DNA of 64,000 nucleotides from Hetaerina americana (GCA_022747635.1 JAKTNV010000407.1:62001-126000), one strand, 5' to 3'. Counted from the stretch's first letter, positions 10,922-23,668 are shown. A program made the numbers and translations. The notes: a model not told the origin generated them from the letters alone.

Positions 10922-13900
10922 CTGAAAGATTTGAAGGATAAGGTAAAGTATACACTCATTAAAAAATAATTACTTCTAATGAAAAAATTGTTTTCACCAG
11001 TTTGAATATACTAATTAATGTAAAATTATAATTATAGATATGCATGTTGACATTGAATCACATATGTGTACATGAATTTGCATACAATCGTATGTCTAGT
11101 CTTTTCCTGTAGAAATTCATCACTCTATGTATACATTTTAGCAACATCAGCTATGCTTCAATCCGAGGAACAAAGCATGTCATCAACTAATGCTGACCTG
11201 AATTAGGCTATCTAGCCATTTTGGTTTTACCTTCCTCAGTGGCAAGTGCTTTCCTTTCAAGGCTCTTTTGAGCCAGAGAAACCTAAAGAAGTTACAGGGA
11301 GCTAAATTCAGCCTTTCACACTATGTTTAGATCTTACTTGGGGAAAACATAAAATATTGAAAGTGAAAATGGTTGTTTTGGGTTATTTAATTTATAAGTC
11401 CTAAGCAATTAAATTTAAAATCAGAATAATCAAGCAAACAAAGAAATGGCTTGAAAACACAGCAAGATTATTAAAAGATCTAGTCTGAGTAGCTTCATAA
11501 ATAATATTAAATATGTTCATAAATAATTGCAAAAAAGGGATGACAATATTATCATCCTTTTTGCAATTTATCATACTGTTTTAAATGGCCTTTCAGATAT
11601 TTTAAATAAAATTCTATAAAGTTAACTCAGTCTTTCCAAAATACATTAATGGTACTGCAAGGGTTAATCAACAATAGTTGTATTACACTAGAAAGTAGCA
11701 AAGGTGAACTGATAGCACAGTGTTCAGCTCCCATTACCTTCTTCCTGCAACACCTCCCATTCCAGTCTTACTTCCATCTGAGGAATTTCAGTATCAAAAT
11801 CTTCCTTAATGTTTACTTCCTCCTCAGAGGGCATACTTATTTCTGCATCCTCCAAATTATCCTGCAAGATAAAAAGAAAAAAAATAACAGATTTTTAGGA
11901 TATCCATGAAAAATGTTTGAATAACAGGTTATTTGTAAAATAAAGATGAAAAAATTGTTAACTGGCATACATTAAATTGTTATAATAAATAATATTTTAG
12001 CTAATACCTCTTGAAAAAAATTTTTTCTTCAAATAATTTACTTGCATTGGTTAGGATGATAGGATTAATGAATACAGAGATAATCAGAGACTTGCTGTAA
12101 AGTTATCACTCTGTTCTGTTGAGAAACACAAGAGAAATAACTACATATGACTACAGGGTGAAAAACTCTTAAAACCCCTTGGTTTAAAAAAATGATGAAC
12201 AGAAATGACCCTTGAGACATAATATTTCTATGGCCTCTGTCCAATGGAACGGATTATAAGAATCCATCAAACAAGGCTGTATAGTTTGCAAACATGTAAT
12301 AACTTCATATGCATTGTAATTTTGTTTAGGTAATTACCAGTTAGGTAGATTATGGATGGACATAAGTAACAAATAAATATTTTGGGACTGCTAACAAAAC
12401 AAAATCCAGTGACATACTTTACATTAAGTCCCCCTTCATCTCTGAGTACTTCTACCTTTACTTGGTAAATGATTAGCCTTCTGTTTATCCTATCTATTCT
12501 TATTTTCTGCATTTTACTCTAGTTCATCCCAATTCAACCTAACAAACGAGCTTTTGAAATCAACTAGTATTATTCAGGGAAGGCAACCAACAGCCAAGGT
12601 CATTTGCACCATAGGGGATGGATAGGAAAGGTTGAAGGGTGGAGAGAAACCCAGCATCGGCATTAGCCAACTCATTATGAAAGATGCCAAGGGGTCTGCA
12701 GCTTAACGTCCCATCTGATGGATGCATACTCACTCAATTGCCCTCCACAAAGCACCTTAAATAGGGATTGAGATACCTCTGAAAAATATTCTACACTGCC
12801 AGGATTTGAACCCGCGCCCTCAGGGTGGGAAGCCAGTACATTAGCCCCCGCACCATCTTGATCCCCACTGTACTGTCATGTCTTTTTCTTCTTCTTCTTT
12901 TCCAGAATCTTTCAATTCATCTATATCTGACTCTAATATAACTTTCCAAGCTATCAACATTCACCCCTAGAAAAATAATTTTCACTCAGTCTGAATGAAA
13001 CTTACCAACTATCAACAATAACTTTATCTCAACTGTGGCCTCTGTTCACATGCAAAGTCCTTCATCTCCTTCTGACTCAGTCTGTGGCTTCTGTTTTTAC
13101 AGGAACACTCCCCTCCAATAAAAATACACCAACCAGCTACTTTACTGTCTCAGAAAAAGTGATTACCCTGAAAAACTGCTGAATAGTAAAATTCTCAAAC
13201 CTTCAACCCAATTGAATCCTCTCTTTGAACCAAACTGCCTGAAAAGCCCTCACCTTATCATCACTTCTTTGTCCAAATACCATAAAATTTAACAATCTGC
13301 GAACTTAGCCTTTACTGTAACATTGGCCCTGCCTAGTACATCAGTCAATTAAACACCGCCCTTTCACTCTTCATCATAACCAATTCTATTTTATGAAAAC
13401 CATCATGATCCTAATCTATCCCATCCTTAATTAACCTTCTTCCCACTACCAATTTTTGATGACCACTTCTCTGTTAAGGTGATTAAAAACCTTAAAAAAC
13501 TGTCAAGCAACAGACAGATAGAGTGCTCCTGTCATTAAAGGCCTTTCAGCCTAACCAATGCATCGAATACCTGGCTACAAATAATAAATTCGTGTTTCAG
13601 GGAAAGAACAAATAATATGATTACTATGTAGAGATGCTAAAGTAATAAAGAGAGGAACAACTCAGTCATCCCAGCAAACACCCAGCATCACCACAATTCT
13701 GACTTACCTGAACAGTCATTACTTTGCACAAGCTGCCTATTTCCTGTTCTGAAAATTAAATCCTGCCATAACTTTCACACTAACCTAATACATATAATGC
13801 TACATAATAGCCATTATCTATCCTAACACTTCTATTTGTTATAGAATCCTGGGCATATCTTATCTCTTCTTAAAAAACTGACAAATCACTACATTAACCT

Positions 13901-16435
13901 ATTTGAATACACCACCTTTATCATGAGCAGTAAATCAATGCTTTTGTCATTTTCATTTGAAGAGAGTTGCATATGCAGACCATTGCAATCATCTTATACA
14001 ACAAAAAGCAGGAGTCTTGTTTATATACACTAATACCATTAAGTAAATAGCATGATATTTACAGCAAATTTACAGTAGAACCAGATTGCTGGTTGGCGCA
14101 CAATAACTGATATCCTGAGGTTTCCGCAACTTGAAGAGCACTGTAACTGGTTTTGAAGCATAGCTTAGAGTCCCTCCTACTTACCAACAGTGACTTAAAT
14201 CCACTCTATTCAATAGGAATGGCATGGGAAATGTGATTGCATTACTTTTGGAATAAACCCTGTATATATATATGAGAGAGCATTTAAAGAATTCTGACTC
14301 ATTCTGCTTCTTATTGACCGAGGGTATTATGGTTATAAGTTTGACCCTATACACAAAATCTGGCAGACAAAATTTATCTTACGTGATCTTTGCCTAATCA
14401 GTCTGAGAAAATTGAAATGTTCATTACATTTGTCGATGATAACACCACTTTGAATCTGCAAAGAAAATTTGATCTAAAGTGTAGATTGATAATTATGCTC
14501 CTGAAATGAATAAATGCACTCACCAAATGGCTTGAATCTTCATTGTCCAACCAATGACTGTAACCTTCCTGCATTGATGAGCCAGTATCAATTTTCAGAG
14601 GAACAGAGCATCCACTGGTAATGTCAATTTCTTCTTTGACAATGATCATGTCATCTTGGACATCCACCTCACTGCCGTCGGCAGCATCTCTGGCAATGGT
14701 CTCATCTTCAATCTCTTTCTTGATCTCACCAGGAAACTAATTCAAAGCACATTATTAAACATCATTATTCAATAATGGTATTTTATTAACATTTCAAAAT
14801 AAGTGATTCAGAGCAAAAAATCTTTTTGGTCAAACTTTGTTATGTAAGTCTTGCTCGAAAATAATTTTGGAATCCATTATTTCATTAAACAGATAATGAT
14901 TATGACTTTAGGTGCTTAAATTGCATGCATCTACCTTCATTCAATGGAATAAACATTATCATATGATGGTTCACCATTTCAGTGTAGGTGTTTGAAAGGC
15001 CAGAGCCATTAATACCTAATGCACTTCTTCCCCATGCTTAAGAAAAAAAACTTAAACTTTCAAGACACTACAATATTATTTGTGAATTAGAATTGGTTGT
15101 GATTGCAGTGGAAAGCAGCTCAATTCACTCACCTGAATATTCACTTCATTACAATCATTAATGGCCATAAAATGCATTCCATGGACTGGTGAATATGGGT
15201 TCTTCATCTCAACTGATGCTGTTCCCACGGAATGTACAGCAGATTCCACGGTACTACTTGAAGCCCACACTTTATCTGATGTACCATCAACCATATGCTC
15301 TCTAGGATTATTATTGTCTTGGGTCAGGACATCACTCACCTCCTTATAAACAATAAAAACAGTAATCAAATTCAGTCGGTTTGGTAGGTGATGGTAGCAT
15401 TCACCCAATACTAAGTCCTTCATGGCATTATGTTAAATTCACCTATTACCGTGGACCCCATTAAGAAGTATAAGGGAATCGAACCCAATCCCACTGTTCG
15501 GTAGTGTAAAAATGTCAAATAAGAATGGTTTTTGAATCATTTGAATTATTTTATACATAGATATGACAGGGCGTAATGAAAGGATGTTCAAAAAAATGAT
15601 TGCATTTCGTTTGACATGGAGCGCAGTTATGATCAGTGCGGGAACATGGTCATTGAAGATGCAAGATGATTGAAATAAAAGATAGGATGCTTTTGCATAT
15701 GTCGATTTGGGAGTGGTGAAATGAACAGTAATTTCAACATATTTACTTTACCAAGGTTACGTGCTCAAATAGTGTACATTTTTGCCACAAATGATAATGC
15801 CTGTGATTGATAACAAAGTTATCAATCACAGGCATTATGAGATACGGGAATGAATTGTACAGCATATAAATCAACACAGATGCAACGAAATATATTCTTT
15901 TGGGGCATGATATGATTTTGTTACATCGTTCAAATTAATGGATGCAACTGACCTCTTGTCGATTAGTTAACCAGCCGTCCGTCACAGGATTGCTCCCCTT
16001 TTGGATACGATTGTAGTAAACAAACAGACACTCTGCACATCGATTCTTAAATAGCCGGAATTCCGTAACCTTCTCGATGCAGTTCGAACAAATCAACCAG
16101 GGATAATTTGCATCCTCCACAACCTGATAAAATACATCAAAACATTATTTTGACATTATAATGCTGAAATCTACTCTTGTCTACTAATCCCTGTAGTTTT
16201 CCCCAATACCTTACGTATTCCATGAACTAATTGCTTTTAAGTACAACGAAGATCTTCAAAAAATATTTTAGAAAGGACATCACACATACAATTCACTTAC
16301 TTTTACATTTATCAAATCCTCTATAGTGTTTTCCAACATAAATTCCGATTTATTATTCTTATCGAAAATGTTTATCAGAACCCCACCACTGTTTAAACAC
16401 AATCTGCATACCACAAAATCAATTTTATCACACAT
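9759..16435 (-). CDS. ZAD zinc-finger gene A2, complete, 671 aa
   Basis: Six exons: 16435-16301 (ATG, ZAD half 1), 16123-15953 (ZAD half 2), 15342-15133, 14736-14524, 11861-11738 (acidic, ends phase 1) and 10921-9759 (C2H2). Every junction is GT/AG, and the lengths sum to 672 codons including the stop. The ZAD has C10, C13, C57 and C60. Spacer residues 103-243 carry IVKEEID, and the acidic exon carries VNIKED. Thirteen fingers run from about residue 305 to 664 with TGEKP-type linkers. It is expected to be a nuclear sequence-specific DNA-binding protein that dimerises through the ZAD. It is the only undamaged gene in the window with both ends visible. Its C-terminus is shortened relative to the ancestral array, and its 3' flank is now a piggyBac. 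Its target is unknown. Confidence 0.85.
11525..11567. repeat. Intronic hairpin conserved in A2, C and D
   Basis: An imperfect inverted repeat (AATTGCAAAAA...TTTTTGCAATT) flanks a central ATATT. It lies in the intron between the acidic and C2H2 exons. Counterparts are at 34619-34660 (C) and 58943-58984 (D). Confidence 0.7.
12250..12568 (-). mobile_element. LINE remnant, 3' part, in the A2 intron
   Basis: This matches the 3' part of the longer LINE remnants at 35400-36800 and 59690-61130 (shared GTTCATCCCAATTCA-like and ATTATGGATGGACATA segments). Only about 320 bp remain. It sits in the same intron of the paralogues and ends where the neighbouring SINE begins. Confidence 0.6.
12569..12862 (-). 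mobile_element. tRNA-derived SINE, about 290 bp
   Basis: The minus strand starts near 12862 with a tRNA-like head, including the B box GCGGGTTCAAATCC at about 12800. A body follows that contains CATCAGATGGGACGTTAAGC, a core also found in other arthropod SINEs as far as I recall. The outer end coincides with the left edge of the A1/A2 duplication, and A1 and C lack it. Confidence 0.65.
15794..15838. repeat. Perfect 21-bp-arm palindrome in an A2 intron
   Basis: Identical in sequence and position to 3607-3651: arms 15794-15814 and 15818-15838 with an AAA loop. Confidence 0.9.
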
Positions 16436-17775
16436 TATGAACGTTTTAGATTACGTCGGATGATTGACCGAAGAATATAACGTTAAATATATAAACATCT
16501 GTCAAAAATTACGTGAAATAGTTCGATTATTCACACAATACAACATCAGAAATGCTTCGACAACTTGCGATTGGCATTTCATTCTTCTTATTTTTTCTCC
16601 AACACAGCAGTTCATGTGCAAGAGCAAAAGGGTCGATAAAAATGACCGACTCTTTGGAGGAAGAGGATCACAATTCCGCATATTACACAAGTAGACGAAT
16701 CCCACTCGGTGATTCACGTCTAATCCAGTAACAAAGTAAATTTAAGGCGGAATAAGTGTGTATGTAAATAGATTTGAGCAGAATGGAGTGTCACAGGTGT
16801 CGGACACAGATTAACTGAAGTACCTAACGGTAAATATATGATAACATCGTTCCCAATTTACTGGAATTACTGTTCAAAATTGATAAAAAACCTTAGTAAA
16901 CAAAACAAACTTCCCAGCTGGGCACTTGCGTTTGGTTCTTCATCTGTTCATTTTATTTCTGCGGTATTTCTTGTAAATCAAAGGATTGATACAAGTAGAG
17001 TCGATCTGAATCTGGGTCAGAACATATGAACATATTTGGGAATTATTAGACGTATCACGAAACATTGACAGTTAAAATTACATTAAGATTATTTTGAGAT
17101 CTTCATTATCTGATTAACCATGACAAACAACGTTCAATGTTAACTTGACATCGATTCAAGTCGTCAGAAAAAGATTCAGTTCGTCAAAGTCCCGTTCCTA
17201 CGGGTCGAAGATTTATTTTGATGTGTATTCAGGTAGGAACAGAATGAAGAGACGGTTACATGGAACTTGTAATATTTTTAATACACTATATGTCTACAAC
17301 GCACAATAACTTTCGCTTGTATAAATACTGGGTTATTCTTACATTTAGCAATCATCAGCAAAACGTATCTGAATCTTTTGATCCAGGTCTTTCAAATGAA
17401 TAATCGGAACATATTAGACCTTTTTAGTTTTTTCGATTTGTATATAATACCAAAGAATGCCGGTCATTCTTCACTAACTAATAAAATTATATAAAACGGA
17501 ATTATTTTTCCTGCCCTTAATTACTAGATTACATTGAAATACCCAGACATATATCTGATCGGATTAAGATTCTTTTTTCCATATCACTCAATTCCATTGA
17601 AGAGTGTGACAGATGAAGTACGGAATGCAATTGTCCAGCTGTTGAGTTGTTTACTTTGAGTTTTCGGCTGTTAAAATAAACTTTAGTTCTATTTCAAGTA
17701 AACTGTGACATATTGCAGAATTATTTAGGGTTAGATTGTAAAGTAAATCATTCGGAGTAGTCTAAAACTTTCATA
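16436..17775. promoter_or_regulatory. Shared divergent 5' region of A2 and B2
   Basis: 1.34 kb lie between the two start codons. The region is nearly identical to 4249-5587, with scattered substitutions and short indels. No coding sequence is seen. Bidirectional transcription is inferred from the head-to-head geometry. Confidence 0.5.
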
Positions 17776-20314
17776 ATGTGCGATAAAGCCGAATTTGAAG
17801 TGTGCAGATTGTGTTTAAACAGTCGTGGACTGTTGATCAATGTTTTCGGCGAGAATAGTAAATTACAAATCATGCTGCAAAAGACTGTAGAAGATTTAAT
17901 AGATTTCAAAGTAAGTTTAGTTGTCTGTGTTCAGTGCTTAGAATGTTATATGTGTAAAAAATCTTATATGAGATAGAAGTTCGTTTGTATATCGCGTATA
18001 CTCTTTTGTAAAATAATGGTGATATTAAGACCAGAAGTTTAGTGCGTTATTTGGTGAATATCTGTTTATGAAATATTTAATCAGGTTGTGCAGGATGAAT
18101 TTCATCCCTGGTTGGTGTTTTCTTCCTGCATGGAGTTACTGACTGAATACCGGCTATTTAAGCGTCGATGTAGCGAGTGTTTGTCTGTTTTCTATGATCG
18201 CATGAAAAAGGGGTGCAATATTACGACGAAAGACTTGATAACCAATCGAGAAGAGGTCAGTTGTATTTATTAAATTGAACTATATTAACAACGAATACTA
18301 TATTCCTCTGCGAAAACGAATCTGCGGGAAAAGAATTTTGTCATCACCAAGGTCATGATCAATGCCAGTTATTAATAAGTGTGCGAAGATACCCAATCCT
18401 AGAAAGGGGCAAAATGAAAGTTTCTAAATTTTATATTCTAGGAAAATTTGTCACAAGAGATAATTTTCCTCGTTGTAAAAAGTTAAAAAAAACGGAAATG
18501 TATTCTATAAAATTAATGCATTAATTTGAACAATATCAAAAACGAATACAGCTTTGAGCTAGAGGGAATCTTTTATTGCATATTCTCTGGAATGGATTTG
18601 GAAATGTTTTCTTGAATATAATAAGTAATCTTACTGATAATCTTCTGAGTCACCTGGAATAACTTTTCCTTGTATTCAAATACATTTTTTGGTTTTGGTC
18701 ATTCATCGCCAAGTTTGTTGATGACTATCCCCTGTCTCTCTCCTGCAGAACTCAATTTCTTTCTCCCTACAGGAATTAGTTGCACATAAACCATGGTCTC
18801 CCTCCTCATCACCATCTCTTCCATTGCACAGTATTGCATATCTCTCTGCAGTCACTATCAAGGGTTTCCCTGAGTGAAACATACCCTATTATGTCTTCTA
18901 TGTGATGGTATATTATGTCAATTTATTCCTCATGATTGCTCAGAGGCATTAAGACCTGATCAATAATCAAGTCTGTCAGTTCTGTGTACTTCTACCAATG
19001 GTATTCTATCTTTTGCTAGGTCTATGTTGATTAGGCTTATATTTACTTTTTCATTTCATAATTTGGCCACCCTGATATTTAATTTTGCATATTTGGTGGT
19101 GTCAATGTCCATCAATGACAATCCCTCATACTAAAGGTTTTTCCAATGAATTGAGAAGGGTTTTATTAAATGTTATCAAGGCAGGATGTTTCTTTGCTTT
19201 TTAAATGGGATTAAGAAGAAATATAAGTGGTAGATTGAGGTGTGATCCTCAGGTGATAGATATTGAATCGCCAACTGGGAGACTTCAATTGGATTTGTAC
19301 ACACACTGCTATGGTCGCTCTATATCACGGACTTCAGCATTTTCAATCTTATTTTGTTACCAGATGTAATCCTGAAAAATCATTGGTGGCACAGGGAATG
19401 AATTTATCTACTCCTAATTATTAATACACTTGTAATGGCTGAATTTCACATAATGACATGTAGGGGTTAAAGTTGGGTGAACTATAACATTAACTGCCAA
19501 ATGAAGGTTCCCATTGATTGCAGTGTTAATGGTTTATAAAGAGGAGGGTGATGTCCTGAGCAATGACAACAAAGGTGCATAGAGGCTGGAGAGGATATGG
19601 TTTGTGGTACGTCATGCAAATTGTTGACATTCAGTAGTGATGTAGCATCTCATATCATTCGCCTTGAACAGAAATAATTGATAGAGATGTCAATTATTTC
19701 GTGAGCACTTGCAAAAATTGGATTACCACTAATAATTACAACAAAGTATTGATCAAGGTTAAAGAATTGAGCTATTATGCAATGCAGTGAAAATAAATGT
19801 TGTTTCACAAAGTTTATTACCAAATTATCTTAAAGTGATTAAGTGTTTTACTGCTGTTTCTAGTATTTGCTTAACTGGAAAGATGTATTGTCCTGATGCT
19901 TTTATTTGTAAATGTGTATCATCTGCCATTATGATATTATAACCTGTTTATGCTTTCCATTAATTGCTCACTGAGAATCAGAAAGACTTTGAGAAGGATG
20001 CATTCGCCTTTGACACTGTTGGCAGTAGTGCCGTGAATGTCCGAGATGACTTTCTTATTGTGAAAGAAGAGGCTGAGACTTTTAGTGGATGCTCTTTTGC
20101 TCCAGAAAAGGATGTAGAACTGCCAATGGTTGCATCAATTCAAGAAAGTGAAAATCATTGGTGCAGTAATGTGGAAGCAAAGAATTTGGTGAGTGTCTAT
20201 ATATAATGTTTTGTGTATGTATAATAATGTGTACACAATTAACCATCTGCATATTAAATCTAGCCTATTTAAGGTAAAACTTTCCTTGCAACAATTTCAG
20301 AATGTAAAAATCAT

Positions 20315-20395
20315 TTGCATTGATTGGGATTTGAACCCAGATCCCTCAATATCTGGTAGAGTTCTTTAGCCACTTAAGCTACTGAGGCGTCCTCT
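20315..20395 (-). repeat. tRNA-like SINE head in a B2 intron
   Basis: Orthologous to 7495-7580, with the same B box (GGTTCAAATCCC) and A-box-like motif on the minus strand. Confidence 0.6.
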
Positions 20396-20904
20396 TAAAC
20401 TGAAATTTTTAGGCTTTTAAAGGAACAAGATGTTGTTTTGAATTATGGTGCATACAATGTCACAGGCATTGATATTTGTGCACAATGTGCCACATCCTAC
20501 AAGGTTAAAGCCAACTTTATACACTTATGGTGTTAATACATTGACAAATTTCAACGACACTGGGGGAGTTGCCGCTAGAATCTGAAATTTTTGCATTGAA
20601 ATGCAAATTAGCAGATGACTCTGTTAAAAGTTACTTTTGCGGCATCTCCCTCAGGTTCTTTGGAATAAAACTATCCTGTTTATTTTCTTGAAAACCCTCT
20701 TCTATCTTGAGGGTTGCACTTGGTTGTTTGTTATCCTTTCATTCCTCTGTATGTTTTTTGACCATTAGGCAACTTAATTCCTATTCTCCTTTTTGCAGAA
20801 GTTATTAGGAGAATATTAATACTTCCATTAGTCATTATTGTTCTCTGAAAACACATCTCTCTCTGTAATGAGATCTCACTTTATCTGTAATGTTCGTCTT
20901 TCAG

Positions 20905-21196
20905 GACCCATTGAAAGATAGAGATGTTTCATTATCCTTTAATAAGGAAGTAGATATTAAAGAAGACTGTCATTTTGACATTCCTCAGGACCCATTGGAA
21001 GATGGAGGTGTTTCATTATCCTTTAATAAGGAAGTGGATGTTAAGGAAGACTTTCTTTTCGACATTCCTCAGGACCCATTGGAAGATGGAGATGTTTCAT
21101 TATTCATAAATGAGGAAGTAGATTTTAAGGAAGACTGTCATTTTGACATTCCTCAGGAGGATAAATTCCTGGGAACGAATCTGTTGCAGGAACAAG
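20905..21196 (+). CDS. B2 acidic exon: three 28-residue tandem repeats
   Basis: Acceptor CAG at 20902-20904, donor GTAAGG after 21196, length 292 nt (97 codons plus one base). It encodes three tandem 28-residue units, each beginning DPL(K/E)D and ending (C/F)xFDIPQ, followed by EDKFLGTNLLQEQ. Each unit contains a V-D-(I/V/F)-K-E-D core, a SUMO-consensus-like psi-K-x-D motif. The A, C and D genes have one such unit (about DNLEDAEI...IPQ). The repeat period is exactly 84 bp. B1 has the first two units. The exon is strongly acidic and may be a transactivation or SUMO-attachment region; that is inference. Confidence 0.85.
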
Positions 21197-21479
21197 GTAA
21201 GGTCTCATGCCTATTAGTTTTTCACTTTGCTTTAGGCAAGACCCTTTCATTGCCCTCAGTGTTTCCTATTCAATGAGATAGAACTGTTATTGTGTACCAA
21301 CAGTATATGTTAAAACCAAACTTCAAGGAACTTGTTAATCTTCCTTATTTGTAAAAGCCAATGCCTTTGATAACTGTTTATTCTCTTTTTTAACATTTTG
21401 TGCAATCATAGTGAAGTTTATTTTTCAAGATGTAGTCTGCATGCATGCCAATTTGCAAGTGTTGTGGACTAATGCCATT

Positions 21480-22600
21480 GGATGAGCAGCACTGTGAATC
21501 CCCTAATCCTGCTTCCCTTGGGTTTATCCTAACAGTCCACCTTCTCTCCAAAAATAACACTTTCTATTATGTTTTTCTTTCTTTCCAATGACTATGATAC
21601 AAAGCCACACAGAGCCAGAGCTTAATGATCCATTCAACAAAATATTAATGGTTTCAATTCCCTAATACATCCATTCCCCAGCACATACCCTAGGTTGGTA
21701 CCAGGGGATTTCATGAATCAGGGAGATGGATCTATCCTTAAAGATCTCTAGCTTATCCTCAAACTTGATAGTTCCCTCTTCAATCTTTTTCCTAATTGCT
21801 CCTTGTTAACTTCCAAATGCCCTACCAACTTATCACACCTCAAATCCAACAATCCCATCGTTAACATCTCAACTTTTCCATTAATAACTCGCATTCCTTG
21901 CAGTAAAATTATATGTAAAATATTTGTTTTAAAAACCAGAATCTCACCCATATCCCATACAGCTTTTAACTCTCTCACCAATTACCTTCTCATCATGACC
22001 TCCAATAATGTAGTTTATCTTCTGAATCACCAACTTTGCCATTCCCTCTAATTTTGGACAGTGTGTCACATCCCTCAATATTAGACTTAATAATCATGTC
22101 CGGCATCATGCAAGGTATTTACAATGATTGGGATGTTCCCGAACCCAGATTTTATTCTTCTCTACATATACAGCTGAATAACAAAGAACCATACTTACAT
22201 TGTAACAGTTGCTATCCATATCAAACTAAATGGTCCTTTCTTATTACCTATCCATAAAAAGATAGAATCTGTAATTACCCAGACCATTGAGATATTTTCC
22301 TTTCAAATCTACACTATGCCCCTTTCAAATGGACCTCTCTTCAACCAAATCCTCAGATTTATACAGAATAATAAATAAGGCATATATAATCATTACTTTT
22401 GGAGACAAATATTTAATGGTGATTTTTTTCAATTTCGCAGATCCTTCACACATGATAATCCCCTCCACTCCCAATACCTTCCATCAATTCCTTCATCCAA
22501 TTTTTACTTTAGCATATCTCACCATACCTATCCCTTCCATCCAGCACCCTCAGACCCTTCTGTAAAAATGATTTCCTTAGTTCCTTCTGTCCCTTCCTTA
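21480..22600 (-). other. Unrecognised degenerate block in the B2 intron
   Basis: This stretch is less AT-rich than its neighbours and has short opposite-strand ORFs. The minus frame at 21981-21748 reads as plausible protein (MVRELKAVWDMGEILVFK...) but is broken around. It has the look of a decayed retroelement, without a motif that identifies it. Confidence 0.3.
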
Positions 22601-22632
22601 AAAAAGTTTCTTGCAACTTCTCTTCACGTATA

Positions 22633-23506
22633 AGGGTAGTTCAATAAGTATCCATGTTAGAAATGAAGCCACCACATTTCAAAAATATTTTTTTATTTTT
22701 CAACATAGTCCTTTAGAAATATACACATCTGCCAACATTGCGGCAATTTTTTAACCCCTCCAAAAATAGGATTTGTCAACATCTCCAAAATATGCCTATG
22801 TCTCAGCGATAACTTTATCATTTGAGCTGAATTTTTCATATCTTCATGTTAGGAAATATAAGAAAGGCACAGGTAGCTCAGGTAGATCAGGTGAATAAGA
22901 GGGATGGGCCAGGAGTTCGTAATGTAGCTCATGCAGTTTGGTCGACATCTTTAGATCAGCTAGTTGTCCACAATAGGCAATTGTGGCAACCATTGTGCTG
23001 ACAATTTTTTCATCCCATACTTATCATGTGAAATATTGCCATTCTGGTCGACACTCCTATGGCCGCTGCTATTTTGTGCACTATGAAGAGCCATGGTGTG
23101 GACTTTTTGAATAATTTTCTGGGTAGCCATGTCTGCTGGGTGTCCTGGTCACTCTTCATCAAAACAGATGTTTGTCCACATTAAAATTCATTCAACCAAT
23201 ATTTAACTGTGATCATGGTTGGCTAAATTTCCCCATAAACAGCAACCAACTTTGCTTTTATCTCCTTGCATTTCTATCCATTCAAATACACAAAGTGAAT
23301 TACTGAATAATACCGCTCTTTTTCCATCTCAGCAAAAATCACAAAACATGTCTTTCTCAAATGGCTGCCAAATTCAAACTAACCTTTAAATCAGTCTGAA
23401 ATTTATTTCCCCATCATTTGATAGATGGCAGCACACAATGAAAACATATACTTCCTTCAGAAAGGCCCTTTGTTATTAAACACCGGTACTTATTGAACTG
23501 CCCTCA
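22633..23506 (-). mobile_element. mariner-like element, internally deleted
   Basis: The terminal inverted repeats TAAGGGTAGTTCAATAAGTA and (complement of the right end) TGAGGGCAGTTCAATAAGTA bound 874 bp, with TA on the left and TT on the right as a decayed target duplication. The minus strand holds a broken transposase: an N-terminal MEKERYYSVIHFVYLNG helix-turn-helix start near 23330, and a C-terminal DD34D-type block HPSYSPDLPELP...RYEKFSSNDKVIAET near 22900-22800, with multiple stops. Full mariners are about 1.3 kb, so about 0.4 kb is missing. Non-autonomous and dead. Confidence 0.8.
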
Positions 23507-23570
23507 TTCAGGATAGATATAGATGTGTACCTATATGTATGTGGTTAATCATGAAGTACATACATATGTT

Positions 23571-23668
23571 ACCTGCATGTTTATATATGTTATATATATG
23601 TATGTATACTGTATATATATATATATATACAGTACACATACATATATATAACATATATAAACATGCAG
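23571..23668. repeat. AT-rich palindrome, about 48-bp arms
   Basis: ACCTGCATGTTTATATATGT on the left is mirrored by its complement ending ACATGCAGGT on the right, around a (TA)n centre near 23620. Arms are nearly perfect. Such sequences extrude cruciforms and are unstable to clone and assemble. Confidence 0.8.

Larger units (their letters stand above)
12865..21044. repeat. Segmental tandem duplication, copy 2
   Basis: Counterpart of 648-8232. It contains the A2 5' half, the divergent region and B2. About 600 bp at 18290-18905 are absent from copy 1 and are flanked by similar AACAACGAATAC and AAAAACGAATAC motifs, so a deletion in copy 1 between short repeats is as likely as an insertion here. 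Confidence 0.9.

Noticed and set aside
12790..12862. tRNA gene on the minus strand
   Set aside because: Only the B box and part of the fold are present, and a SINE body follows.
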